A stretch of 51,381 nucleotides of DNA from Chloroflexota bacterium (lineage in GTDB: Bacteria; Chloroflexota; Anaerolineae; Promineifilales; Promineifilaceae), in contig JAGNBF010000052.1 of the NCBI GenBank assembly GCA_018004935.1, forward strand, positions 1 through 51,381, read 5' to 3'. Shown piece after piece: positions 25,812 to 33,735 of this stretch. Made by a program: the position numbers and the translations under genes. How positions within the stretch are numbered: the first letter of the stretch is position 1; each line of letters opens with the position of its first letter. The notes under the pieces were generated by a model. It saw only the letters and a program-made list of their open reading frames with translations, did no database searches and had not been told where the DNA came from.

Positions 25812-27182
25812 ATGCGTACCAGCAAATATTTCTTGTTAATATTGCTATTTGTTCTGGCCCTCGTTGCCTGTGGGGGCAACAATGGGAACAACACCGCCAA
25901 TAATGGTGGTAATGAAGCCAACAATAGTGGTAATGAAGGCAATACCACCGAAAACACAGGCGAAGAAGCCACTACCGAAGAAGGTGGCGATGAAGCCAGC
26001 ATGAATCAGGTGGAAGTGTTCAGTTGGTGGACCGGCGGTGGAGAAGCGGCTGGTTTGGAAGCCATGATCGAAGTATTCAAGGCCCAAAATCCAGATGTTG
26101 AATTTGTCAACGCCGCCGTAGCCGGTGGGGCTGGAACCAATGCCCGTGCTGTCCTGGCTACCCGTCTCCAGGCCGACAACCCTCCCGATAGCTGGCAGGG
26201 TCATGCTGGTCAGGAACTCATCGGCACATACGTGGCCGCGGATCAGCTCGAACCGCTGAACTTCTTGTACGAAGAAGAAGGTTGGTTGGCTGTCATGCCC
26301 GAGACCCTCATCCCCCTTATCTCTGCCGATGGCAACATCTACTCTGTGCCGGTCAACATTCATCGCGCCAATGTGTTGTGGTACAACCCCACCGTCCTGT
26401 CTGATAATGGCCTGGAAGTCCCCACCACAGTAGAAGAGTGGTTTGCCGCCATGGACACCCTGAAAGCCAATGGGATGGAAGCCCCGTTAGCTTTGGGTGA
26501 ACAATGGACCGCCATGCACCTCTTTGAAACGGTAATGTTGGCCTCTTTGGGCACCGATGGCTACAACGGTTTATGGGATGGCTCTACCGATTGGGCCAGC
26601 GCCGAAGTAACAACCGCTTTGGAGAATTTCCAAAACGTTCTGACCTATACCAACAGTGATGCCTCAGCTCTGAGCTGGCAAGATGCGGCCCAACTGGTTA
26701 TCAATGGCGACGCCGCTTTTAACGTCATGGGTGACTGGGCGGAAGGGTTCTTCCGTGAAATCGGCTCCGTGCCGAACGAAGGCTACGGTTGGGCCCCGGT
26801 TCCCGGTACAGGTGGTAACTTCCAATTCCTGTCTGATAGCTTTGTTCTGCCCAAGAACGCCCCCCATCGTGATGCCGCCATTGCCTGGCTTAAAATTGCC
26901 GGTTCATCGGCAGGTCAAGATGCCTTCAACCCGGTGAAAGGTTCTATCCCCGCCCGTAATGATGCGGATCGTAGCCTGTATGGCGAGTATCTGCTCTCAG
27001 CAATGGATGATTGGGCCAGCAACACCGTTGTGGGTAGCTTGACACATGGTGTTGTAGCGAATGACTCCTGGAAATCAGAAATTGATACCGCTCTGGGGTT
27101 ATTCCTGGGTGGTGGGACTGTGGCTGATTTGCAGGCTGGTCTCGCGGCCGCGTGTACTGCTTCTGGCCCCTGTGGTCAATAA
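25812..27182 (+). CDS. Sugar ABC transporter substrate-binding lipoprotein
   Basis: 456 residues. Signal peptide with lipobox LVAC (Cys20), then a 40-residue Asn/Gly/Glu/Thr low-complexity tether, then a family 1 extracellular solute-binding domain (VEVFSWWTGGGEAAGLEAMIEVFKAQNPDV, IYSVPVNIHRANVLWYNP, MGDWAEGFF). The architecture matches CUT1 sugar-binding proteins, glucose/mannose-type in length. GAAGGAGAAGAAA gives an excellent ribosome binding site. A strong terminator separates it from the permease genes, a common way to make the binding protein in excess. Sugar identity unknown. Three Cys remain in the mature protein, two close to the C-terminus (CTASGPC). Confidence 0.93.
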   Translation: MRTSKYFLLILLFVLALVACGGNNGNNTANNGGNEANNSGNEGNTTENTGEEATTEEGGDEASMNQVEVFSWWTGGGEAAGLEAMIEVFKAQNPDVEFVNAAVAGGAGTNARAVLATRLQADNPPDSWQGHAGQELIGTYVAADQLEPLNFLYEEEGWLAVMPETLIPLISADGNIYSVPVNIHRANVLWYNPTVLSDNGLEVPTTVEEWFAAMDTLKANGMEAPLALGEQWTAMHLFETVMLASLGTDGYNGLWDGSTDWASAEVTTALENFQNVLTYTNSDASALSWQDAAQLVINGDAAFNVMGDWAEGFFREIGSVPNEGYGWAPVPGTGGNFQFLSDSFVLPKNAPHRDAAIAWLKIAGSSAGQDAFNPVKGSIPARNDADRSLYGEYLLSAMDDWASNTVVGSLTHGVVANDSWKSEIDTALGLFLGGGTVADLQAGLAAACTASGPCGQ

Positions 27183-27237
27183 CGCTTTAATGTAGGCAAT
27201 TGTCTCAATTGCGCTACAGTATCTCTCTCTGCTTGTA

Positions 27238-27275
27238 AAAACCGGGTTCCGAAAAATTCAGGAACCCGGTTTTTT
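27238..27275 (+). terminator. Intrinsic terminator between binding protein and permeases
   Basis: Stem AAAACCGGGTTCC (27238-27250) pairs with GGAACCCGGTTTT, ten-base loop GAAAAATTCA, ending in a T-rich tract to 27275. It is the best-formed terminator in this cluster. Beyond it (27290-27400) are REP-like repeats (GGTCAGGAGACCGGCCACAGC and a GCCTGAACTTGTCGAA element) reaching almost to the permease gene. Confidence 0.85.
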
Positions 27276-27488
27276 ACAATAATTGTAACGATTAAGGGTT
27301 CACTCAAGATTAAGTTGGGTGGCGCGGTCAGGAGACCGGCCACAGCAAATCGCTAAGTTAATTGCGAACGATTACTAAGCCGTTGCCTGAACTTGTCGAA
27401 ACCCACGGCCTTTCACAAGCTCAGACCTCGTTATCCCCGAAATTTCGAGAAGATACCTGTCTTTGTCAGTTTTGCATGGGAGGGAAAA

Positions 27489-28376
27489 ATGCGTGCCCGG
27501 AGCGAAAAATGGTTGAATGTACTACTCATAAGCCCATCCATCATTGCCGTCCTCATCTTCGTTTACGGCTTCATTCTCTGGTCAATCCGGGTTTCTTTAA
27601 GCCAATGGAAAGGACTAAACCCAGATTACACCTGGGCTGGCCTGCAAAATTATATTAACCTCTTCAGTGACCAACGGTTTCAAATTGATGTGCGTAATAC
27701 CGTTCTATTTACAACCCTTTTCGTGGGTGGGTGTCTGGTAATTGGTCTGGGATTAGCTATTTTATTGGATCAAGGGCTTAAAGGGGAAAGCTTTTTTCGT
27801 AGCCTCTTCCTCTTTCCCATGGCTATATCATTCATTGTTACGGGGGTCGTGTGGCGTTGGTTAATGAATCCGGCACTGGGAAGCCGCATTAGTGGCCTTA
27901 ACCTGCTTTTTGATTCATTAGGACTCGATTTTCTGATCAACCGGTGGTACACCATTCCCCAATGGGGTATGGCCGCTGTAGCCATACCCGCCATCTGGCA
28001 GATGTCTGGTTACACCATGGCCCTTTACCTGGGTGGACTCCGAGCCGTGCCTGAATCCTTACGTGAGGCGGCACGAGTAGATGGTGCCAGCGAATGGCAA
28101 ATCTACTGGCAAATTATTATGCCTCTTTTACGCCCTATTACCCTGAGTGCATTAATTATACTGGGGCACATTTCTCTTAAAGTATTTGACCTCATAATCG
28201 CGGTAGCCGGTAAGCAGTTACAGCTAGATGTACCGGCCATTTATATGTGGCAAACCACATTTGATGGCAATTTCTATGGGCGAGGGGCCGCTATTGGCAT
28301 TTTGCTCCTGCTTAGTGTTGCGGTATTGGTTATTCCTTATATCTGGTATACCGTCCGCACGGAGACAGAACAATGA
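27489..28376 (+). CDS. Sugar ABC transporter permease (MalF/UgpA type)
   Basis: About 295 residues with six membrane helices and the cytoplasmic EAA loop EAARVDGASEWQIYWQIIMPLL that docks to the ATPase. The start is set at ATG 27489 because GGGAGGG precedes it by five bases. The longer frame from a TTG at 27393 begins inside a GCCTGAACTTGTCGAA repeat and adds an implausible leader. It overlaps the next permease gene by ATGA. No GCGGCCGC occurs in either permease gene. Confidence 0.92.
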   Translation: MRARSEKWLNVLLISPSIIAVLIFVYGFILWSIRVSLSQWKGLNPDYTWAGLQNYINLFSDQRFQIDVRNTVLFTTLFVGGCLVIGLGLAILLDQGLKGESFFRSLFLFPMAISFIVTGVVWRWLMNPALGSRISGLNLLFDSLGLDFLINRWYTIPQWGMAAVAIPAIWQMSGYTMALYLGGLRAVPESLREAARVDGASEWQIYWQIIMPLLRPITLSALIILGHISLKVFDLIIAVAGKQLQLDVPAIYMWQTTFDGNFYGRGAAIGILLLLSVAVLVIPYIWYTVRTETEQ

Positions 28377-29194
28377 CCACCCTAAAATTACGCCGCAACT
28401 GGGTTTATGTGCCCTTGATAGCAATGTCCGTATTTTATCTGTTGCCGCTGTTTGTCATGTTGAATACCGGGTTTAAGAGTTTTGCCGAAATAGATCTGAA
28501 GACGATGTGGCGCTTACCGCAGGATTTTTCCTTTGATAACTTTGTTGCGGCCTATGATGCCCTTGCTCCTCATCTGTGGAATAGTGCCAAATTGGTAGTT
28601 CCAGCCGCACTTATCTCCTCCGTGCTGGGTTCACTTAACGGTTACATTCTGGCCAAGTGGAAATTCCGTGGCGCAGATATCATCTTTCCCGTGATTTTGT
28701 TTGGCATGTTCATACCTTACCAAAGTGTTTTAATTCCTCTGGTGGAGTTTGTAGAAAAGATCGGTCTGTATGGGACTCTACCGGGGCTGATTTTGACTCA
28801 TGTCATTTATGGCATTCCTATTACCACACTGACTTTTCGCAACTATTACGCCACAATACCGGGTGAACTGGTAGAGGCGGCTAAGATTGATGGGGCTACG
28901 ATGTTAGGCGTTTACCGTTATATTTTGTTGCCCATCTCCATTCCGGCCTTTGTTGTCGTTTTGATCTGGCAGTTTACGGCGGCCTGGAATGATTTTCTCT
29001 TTGCGGTTGTTCTAACAGATAACCGTAACTGGCCTATTACTGTGGCGCTGAATAACATGGCCGGGAGCCAGATCATCTCCTGGAATGTGCAGATGGCGGG
29101 ATCATTTCTGGCCGCTTTGCCTACGTTATTGGTTTATGTTTTGTTAGGTCGGTATTTCCTGCGTGGGTTGATGTCCGGGGCGTTAAAAGGATAG
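28373..29194 (+). CDS. Sugar ABC transporter permease (MalG/UgpE type)
   Basis: 273 residues, six helices, EAA loop EAAKIDGATMLGVYRYILLPIS. It partners the preceding permease as the heterodimeric channel of a CUT1 importer. The start codon overlaps the previous stop (ATGA), showing translational coupling. No ATP-binding subunit follows, so an MsmX/MalK-like shared ATPase encoded elsewhere is expected. The product ends in GRYFLRGLMSGALKG, the conserved tail of MalG-type subunits. Confidence 0.93.
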   Translation: MTTLKLRRNWVYVPLIAMSVFYLLPLFVMLNTGFKSFAEIDLKTMWRLPQDFSFDNFVAAYDALAPHLWNSAKLVVPAALISSVLGSLNGYILAKWKFRGADIIFPVILFGMFIPYQSVLIPLVEFVEKIGLYGTLPGLILTHVIYGIPITTLTFRNYYATIPGELVEAAKIDGATMLGVYRYILLPISIPAFVVVLIWQFTAAWNDFLFAVVLTDNRNWPITVALNNMAGSQIISWNVQMAGSFLAALPTLLVYVLLGRYFLRGLMSGALKG

Positions 29195-29366
29195 TACATA
29201 CGGAGAGCCTTTTCTGGCTCTTTCGGAATTTGGGGCGGGGTGGGGGAAATCCGAGTATACAATTGCCCTGGGTAAAGCCCTGAGCCATTCGTCATTCACT
29301 GGTATTTCGAGTATGATCCCGCCGGTTATTGGCCCCAGACCATATCGGGACTTTTTTTGAGACGTT

Positions 29367-30107
29367 ATGGAACCTTCCGAATATAAAATGATGTTTGAGG
29401 TGGAGGATCGCCATTGGTGGTATGTGGGGATGCAACGTCTGACGCTTCGCTTGCTTCACCAGGTGTATGGTGAAGTAGCGAATTTAGCTATTTTGGATGC
29501 CGGTTGTGGTACAGGCGCGGCCGCAACCTACTTGTCTGTTTTTGGTACTGTGGCCAGCCTGGATTTCTCCTCTTTAGCGCTCAGTTTTTGCCAACAGCGG
29601 GGCCTGCAACACCTTAGCCAGGGCACCATCACCCAACTCCCCTTCGCGGCCGCGAGTTTTGATCTCATTACCTCATTTGATGTGTTATATCACCGAGCCG
29701 TGGGTGATTACCGGGTAGCCCTGGCCGAGTTTTATCGTGTACTTAAACCCGGTGGTCATATTTTTCTGCGTTTGCCTGCCTATAACTGGCTACGTGGACA
29801 TCATGATGAAGTTATTCACACGGAACGTCGCTTTTCTGTGGGCGAATGTCGCCAGGCCCTGGCCGAGACCGGATTTTTTAATGAGAAAATCAGTTATGCC
29901 AATAGTTTGCTCTTCCCTGCGGCCGCAGGCAAACGCATCTTTGATCGTCTCGTGCCCCCTGGTTCAGAACAGTCGGACGTAAAACCCAACCCTGCCTGGC
30001 AAGATACCCTATTGGCCGGTATTCTAGGCTGGGAAGCACGTTGGTTAAATTATTTTAATCTGCCTTTCGGCCTTTCAGTTATCGCCTTGAGTCGCAAACC
30101 AGGGTAG
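29367..30107 (+). CDS. SAM-dependent methyltransferase (type 11)
   Basis: 246 residues. SAM motif LDAGCGTGAAATYL, acidic ASLDFSS, and post-motif LPFAAASFDLITSFDVLYH, then VLKPGGHIFLRLPAYNWL. The N-terminal MEPSEYKMMFEVEDRHWWYVG is typical of a methyltransferase subfamily found in glycosyltransferase and cell-envelope gene clusters. It starts a probable unit with the GT2 glycosyltransferase and SDR epimerase that follow, consistent with modification of a glycan or lipid carrier. Three GCGGCCGC palindromes are inside. The substrate cannot be read from sequence. Confidence 0.87.
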   Translation: MEPSEYKMMFEVEDRHWWYVGMQRLTLRLLHQVYGEVANLAILDAGCGTGAAATYLSVFGTVASLDFSSLALSFCQQRGLQHLSQGTITQLPFAAASFDLITSFDVLYHRAVGDYRVALAEFYRVLKPGGHIFLRLPAYNWLRGHHDEVIHTERRFSVGECRQALAETGFFNEKISYANSLLFPAAAGKRIFDRLVPPGSEQSDVKPNPAWQDTLLAGILGWEARWLNYFNLPFGLSVIALSRKPG

Positions 30108-30165
30108 GCCACCCTATTACACCCGTATTTTATCTGACAGCGCATGCACAAAGGATGACTCTTGT

Positions 30166-30894
30166 ATGAGCCAGAAGCATAAACTTGCTATTTCTGCGTT
30201 CTTTCCCGCATATAACGACGCTGGTACCATTCCCAGCATGGTCATTACTGTATTGCTGACCCTGCGCGAATTATGTGATGACTATGAAGTGATTATCATA
30301 AATGATGGCAGTCAAGATCATACCCCACAGGTTTTAGATGAACTGGCCCGCATTTACCCCCAGGAAGTACGAGTGATTCATCATGTTAAAAATCGGGGTT
30401 ATGGAGGGGCACTGCGTTCTGGTTTTTCCCAGGCAACAAAAGAGTGGATTTTTTATACCGATGGGGATGCTCAGTATGATCCGCGTGAACTGAAACAATT
30501 GGTAGCTCTGGCTAATGATGAGGTAGATTTCATCAATGGTTGGAAAATTGAACGGAATGACCCCTGGCACCGTATCATCATTGGCAAAATTTACCAATAC
30601 ATCATTAAGTTAGCCTTTGGTTTAAAACTCAAAGATGTAGATTGCGATTTCCGGCTCATGCGCCGCTGTGTTTTTGATAAAGTACACCTGACCGCCGATA
30701 GTGGTGTCATCTGTGTGGAGTTGATGAAAAAGGTGCAAGATGCCCATTTCCACCTCACGGAAACACCAGTTCACCATTTTCACCGGGCCTATGGCCGCTC
30801 CCAATTTTTTAACTTTCGCCGCCTGGCCCGGGTGGCTTTTGATTTGCAGGTACTATGGCGCAAACTTGTCTGGCGCAAAGAGCATTTGCAATAA
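30166..30894 (+). CDS. Family 2 glycosyltransferase (dolichol-phosphate-mannose-synthase-like)
   Basis: 242 residues, GT-A fold. Nucleotide-sugar motifs FFPAYNDAGTI, IIINDGSQDHT, NRGYGGALRSGF and the metal-binding DGDAQYDP are clear. Length and the absence of clear C-terminal membrane helices suggest a cytosolic, membrane-associated enzyme that loads a sugar on a polyprenyl carrier. AAAGGATG lies before the ATG. The epimerase gene starts 51 bases after it, supporting a glycan-precursor unit. Donor and acceptor unknown. It is free of GCGGCCGC sites. Confidence 0.9.
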   Translation: MSQKHKLAISAFFPAYNDAGTIPSMVITVLLTLRELCDDYEVIIINDGSQDHTPQVLDELARIYPQEVRVIHHVKNRGYGGALRSGFSQATKEWIFYTDGDAQYDPRELKQLVALANDEVDFINGWKIERNDPWHRIIIGKIYQYIIKLAFGLKLKDVDCDFRLMRRCVFDKVHLTADSGVICVELMKKVQDAHFHLTETPVHHFHRAYGRSQFFNFRRLARVAFDLQVLWRKLVWRKEHLQ

Positions 30895-30944
30895 TCTTCG
30901 TCCATTCTTTGTCCCTTCCAGGGTCAATATCCAAAGAGTTGATT

Positions 30945-31949
30945 ATGCCGACATTACCTGATTTTCGACCGTACTACGAAGGGAAAAAAGTCCTCATTAC
31001 CGGGGGGTTGGGTTTTATTGGCTCTAACCTGGCTACACGTCTGGTGGAATTGGGAGCTAACGTCTTGCTGGTAGATTCGCTCATCCCAGAGTATGGGGGT
31101 AATTTATTTAATATTCAGCCTATTCGGGAGCAACTGCAAGTCAATATTGCCGACATGCGGGATGAGTATGGTTTGCGTTACCTGGTGCAGGAACAGGATT
31201 ACATCTTTAATCTGGCTGGTCAGGTGAGTCATACGGACAGCATGAGCAACCCTTACACCGATTTGGAGATTAATGTGCGGAGCCAGCTTTTTCTGTTGGA
31301 AGCGTGCCGCTATGGGAATCAGAAAGCGAAGATTATTTTTGCCAGCACGCGCCAGATTTATGGCAAACCGGAGTATTTACCGGTTGATGAACGACATCCC
31401 CTTCAGCCGGTGGATGTGAATGGTATTAATAAGATGGCGGGGGAGTGGTACCATATTGTTTATCACAAGGCGTATGACCTCAAAACGGTGTCCCTGCGTC
31501 TGACCAATACGTATGGTCCACGAATGCGCATTAAGGATGCCCGCCAAACCTTTATTGGTTGGTGGTTTCGGCAGTTGGTGGAAGGGCAACCTTTACAGAT
31601 TTTTGGTGATGGTTTGCAGGTGCGCGATTTTAATTTTGTGAGCGATGTGGTAGATGCGTTGTTGCTGGTGGCCTTTAATAATGCCGCCAATGGGCAAATT
31701 TATAACCTGGGGAGTGATGATCCTATTAATTTGAAAGATTTGGCAGAGATTATGATTGATGTGTATGGCCGCGGCCGCTACGAAATTGTTCCCTTCCCTG
31801 AAGATCGCAAGCGGATTGATATTGGCGATTTTTATGGGGATTACCGCAAATTGCGGAGTAAACTGGGATGGCGGCCCCGTGTCCCTTTGCGGGAAGGGTT
31901 GGCACGTACCCTGGCTTACTATGAAACTCATTTAACCCACTACATTTGA
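30945..31949 (+). CDS. NAD-dependent epimerase/dehydratase (extended SDR)
   Basis: About 334 residues. The Rossmann motif is ITGGLGFIGSNLA with G20, G23 and G26. The sugar-binding region is LRLTNTYGPRMR, with FNFVSDVVDALL downstream. The usual YxxxK catalytic pair reads N159-G-I-N-K163, so the tyrosine is replaced by asparagine while the lysine remains. This is either a subfamily trait or a sign of altered chemistry. The start at 30945 (AAAGAG upstream) is preferred over 30855, which would overlap the preceding gene. It probably makes or modifies a nucleotide sugar for the neighbouring glycosyltransferase. It has one GCGGCCGC, coding Gly-Arg. Confidence 0.88.
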   Translation: MPTLPDFRPYYEGKKVLITGGLGFIGSNLATRLVELGANVLLVDSLIPEYGGNLFNIQPIREQLQVNIADMRDEYGLRYLVQEQDYIFNLAGQVSHTDSMSNPYTDLEINVRSQLFLLEACRYGNQKAKIIFASTRQIYGKPEYLPVDERHPLQPVDVNGINKMAGEWYHIVYHKAYDLKTVSLRLTNTYGPRMRIKDARQTFIGWWFRQLVEGQPLQIFGDGLQVRDFNFVSDVVDALLLVAFNNAANGQIYNLGSDDPINLKDLAEIMIDVYGRGRYEIVPFPEDRKRIDIGDFYGDYRKLRSKLGWRPRVPLREGLARTLAYYETHLTHYI

Positions 31950-32446
31950 GGGGGGATTCTCGCGGCCGCAGACCAAGACCGAATGAAGATTCCTATGCCG
32001 GTCAGCACCGCGGCCGCCAGTACAGCCGCTACCACTGTATTTATCACTGGCGATGGGGGTGCGCTTTGCACTTCAAATTGAAATGTGCCCGTAACCGTGT
32101 GATTATCAGCGGAAAGGGTAAGCCATTGCACCGTATAAGCCCCGCTCATCAATGGGGGAACCGTGGCTATCACATTAACGGCATTGGGCATTAACGGTAG
32201 AACCTCAACCCCTGGTATTTCCTCAAACTGACGCCCATATACCTGTACATAGGCTGAGAGAGGTGGCTCGCTAAAGGTCAGGCGAATTTCTCGGGGTGAT
32301 GCCGCGAAGACCTGCCCGGGGGCAGGGAAGGTCTGGCGTAATTCGATATGGGCGTAAAGGCGTTGCGGCCGCGCTATTCCCCATAATACCAGGCTTAAAA
32401 GCACAAAAGTGGGCCACCGGTTACGGCAAAACATGTGCCAGTTCAT
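31940..32446 (-). CDS. CopC-domain membrane-anchored protein
   Basis: 168 residues: signal peptide, then mature start AHIELRQTFPAPGQVFAASPREIRLTFSEPP, then LSADNHTVTGTFQF, followed by a C-terminal membrane helix. The N-terminal His after cleavage and the His in the SADNH motif are the conserved copper ligands of CopC. It would bind Cu(II) on the outer face of the membrane. A CAGGAG ribosome binding site sets the start, which lies within the end of the upstream thioredoxin-like gene (26-base overlap), so the two are translationally coupled. The stop overlaps that of the convergent epimerase gene by 10 bases. Confidence 0.87.
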   Translation of the reverse strand: MNWHMFCRNRWPTFVLLSLVLWGIARPQRLYAHIELRQTFPAPGQVFAASPREIRLTFSEPPLSAYVQVYGRQFEEIPGVEVLPLMPNAVNVIATVPPLMSGAYTVQWLTLSADNHTVTGTFQFEVQSAPPSPVINTVVAAVLAAAVLTGIGIFIRSWSAAARIPPQM

Positions 32447-33311
32447 CTAATAACTCCTGAGGGGATACCGGACCACCCAACGCGGCCGCGATCTGGCCTT
32501 CACCGTCTAGTACAAAAATCCACGGTTCACTGGTCAAACGCCATTCGGTTACTTCATCTGCCTGTACCAGCGGCTCAAACGTTTTATAAATTTCCAGGTG
32601 AATAAAATTGACCTGTTCCCCCATCTCTGCATAAACCGCTTCGACGGAATGAAGCACTGGCGCACAGATGGCCGTCTGACAAAAAGCCGGGGTAGAGAAG
32701 GCGACTACCGTCGGTTTTCCCGAAGCCAACGCCTCGGCGACGGTCATCTGGTAGAGAGCGGGAACCGGGTCCTGACCAGATGACAGTTTGCTAATGTCTG
32801 GCTCGGTGGTTAGGGTGCGGTTTTGGCTGGCAGGCGGCCGCGTGCCCACGGCTGGAGCCTGCGTATTTGCGGCCACGGCAATGACAAATTGGGTCTGGAC
32901 TTCAGATCCATCAGCCAGGGTAACGGTGGCCCCTAACCCCCAGTTGCCTGGGGTCGGTATCTCCGGGCGAACTACCCAGTAGGGGACTTCATAATCGTTG
33001 TAACCAATGGCTTCGCCCTGCCACACTTCTAAAGGTGGCTCTTGGCTCAGATCAAACAGTTGGATGGTTACGGCCTGGGCGGTTGCCACCTGGCTGGTGC
33101 CATCAAAAAGAATGAAGGGCACTCGTGGTTGGCCTATGGCGAAATCATCGGTGACAACAAAGGTTTGTAGTGAAGACACTCCTTCGCCGACGATGGCCGC
33201 GGTGGTGTTGGGTGGTGTTGAGGATGGGGTGTCGGTGCGGCCGCAAGCCACTAATGCCAGCCCTAGTACAACTTTACACAACAGTAAAAAGATAACGGAT
33301 TGTCGGCGCAT
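32421..33311 (-). CDS. Thioredoxin-like lipoprotein
   Basis: About 296 residues. Lipobox LALVAC (Cys23). Residues about 45-145 form a beta-rich domain; 195-296 form a thioredoxin-like fold containing FSTPAFCQTAICAPVLHSV, where the two cysteines are separated by four residues instead of the usual CxxC. GGAAGGG precedes the ATG at 33311; an upstream extension to 33371 is less likely. It overlaps the CopC gene, so a joint role in extracytoplasmic copper handling or in cytochrome oxidase maturation is an inference. Four GCGGCCGC palindromes fall in this pair of genes together with others near the ends. Confidence 0.82.
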   Translation of the reverse strand: MRRQSVIFLLLCKVVLGLALVACGRTDTPSSTPPNTTAAIVGEGVSSLQTFVVTDDFAIGQPRVPFILFDGTSQVATAQAVTIQLFDLSQEPPLEVWQGEAIGYNDYEVPYWVVRPEIPTPGNWGLGATVTLADGSEVQTQFVIAVAANTQAPAVGTRPPASQNRTLTTEPDISKLSSGQDPVPALYQMTVAEALASGKPTVVAFSTPAFCQTAICAPVLHSVEAVYAEMGEQVNFIHLEIYKTFEPLVQADEVTEWRLTSEPWIFVLDGEGQIAAALGGPVSPQELLDELAHVLP

Positions 33312-33356
33312 ATTATGACCCTTCCTTGTGAAATTGTTGTATTTTCCGGCATGGTT

Positions 33357-33690
33357 CAAAGAAAGACCCATCCCCCCGACGATTCCCGCCGGGAAGGGGG
33401 AAAACCTATTCGTGTCATTTTTCGCGGGCAGACGCCCGCGAAAAATGACACGAGAAAAAGTTCCCCGCCCCTTTGTTCATTAAATTTTTAATCGGGTAAC
33501 GCCTTCATTGACCCCATCCCCCCTGCCGATTCCCTCGGGAAGGGGGGAATTCCCATGGGGCATTTTTCGGGGCATTCGCCCCGAAAAATGCCCCTTAGAA
33601 AAGTTCCCCGCCCTTGGGGCGGGGTTAGGGGAGATGGGACTTCAGCCTAAATTTACCCAAGCTGTTGCCGCAAACAAAATGTCACTGCTT
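33357..33690 (+). repeat. Two tandem variable-stem hairpin elements
   Basis: This fills the gap between divergent-to-tandem minus-strand genes. The first hairpin (33411-33429 with 33434-33452) is a perfect 19-bp stem starting CGTGTCATTTTTCGCGGGC. The second (33557-33573 with 33578-33594) is a perfect 17-bp stem, GGGGCATTTTTCGGGGC. Both share left flanks (ACCCATCCCCC ... GATTCCC ... GGGAAGGGGG) and right flanks (AAAAGTTCCCCGCCCYT). The right end (CTGTTGCCGCAAACAAAATGTCACT) matches the MITE-like terminus. No gene here. Confidence 0.7.
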
Positions 33691-33735
33691 GTCGAAGGCA
33701 ACACGAGGCTTCGCTAAGCTCAGTTCTTGAGAGCG

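Noticed and set aside
27393-27488. Longer N-terminus for the MalF-type permease
   Set aside because: It begins with TTG inside a GCCTGAACTTGTCGAA repeat and adds a leader not expected in the family.
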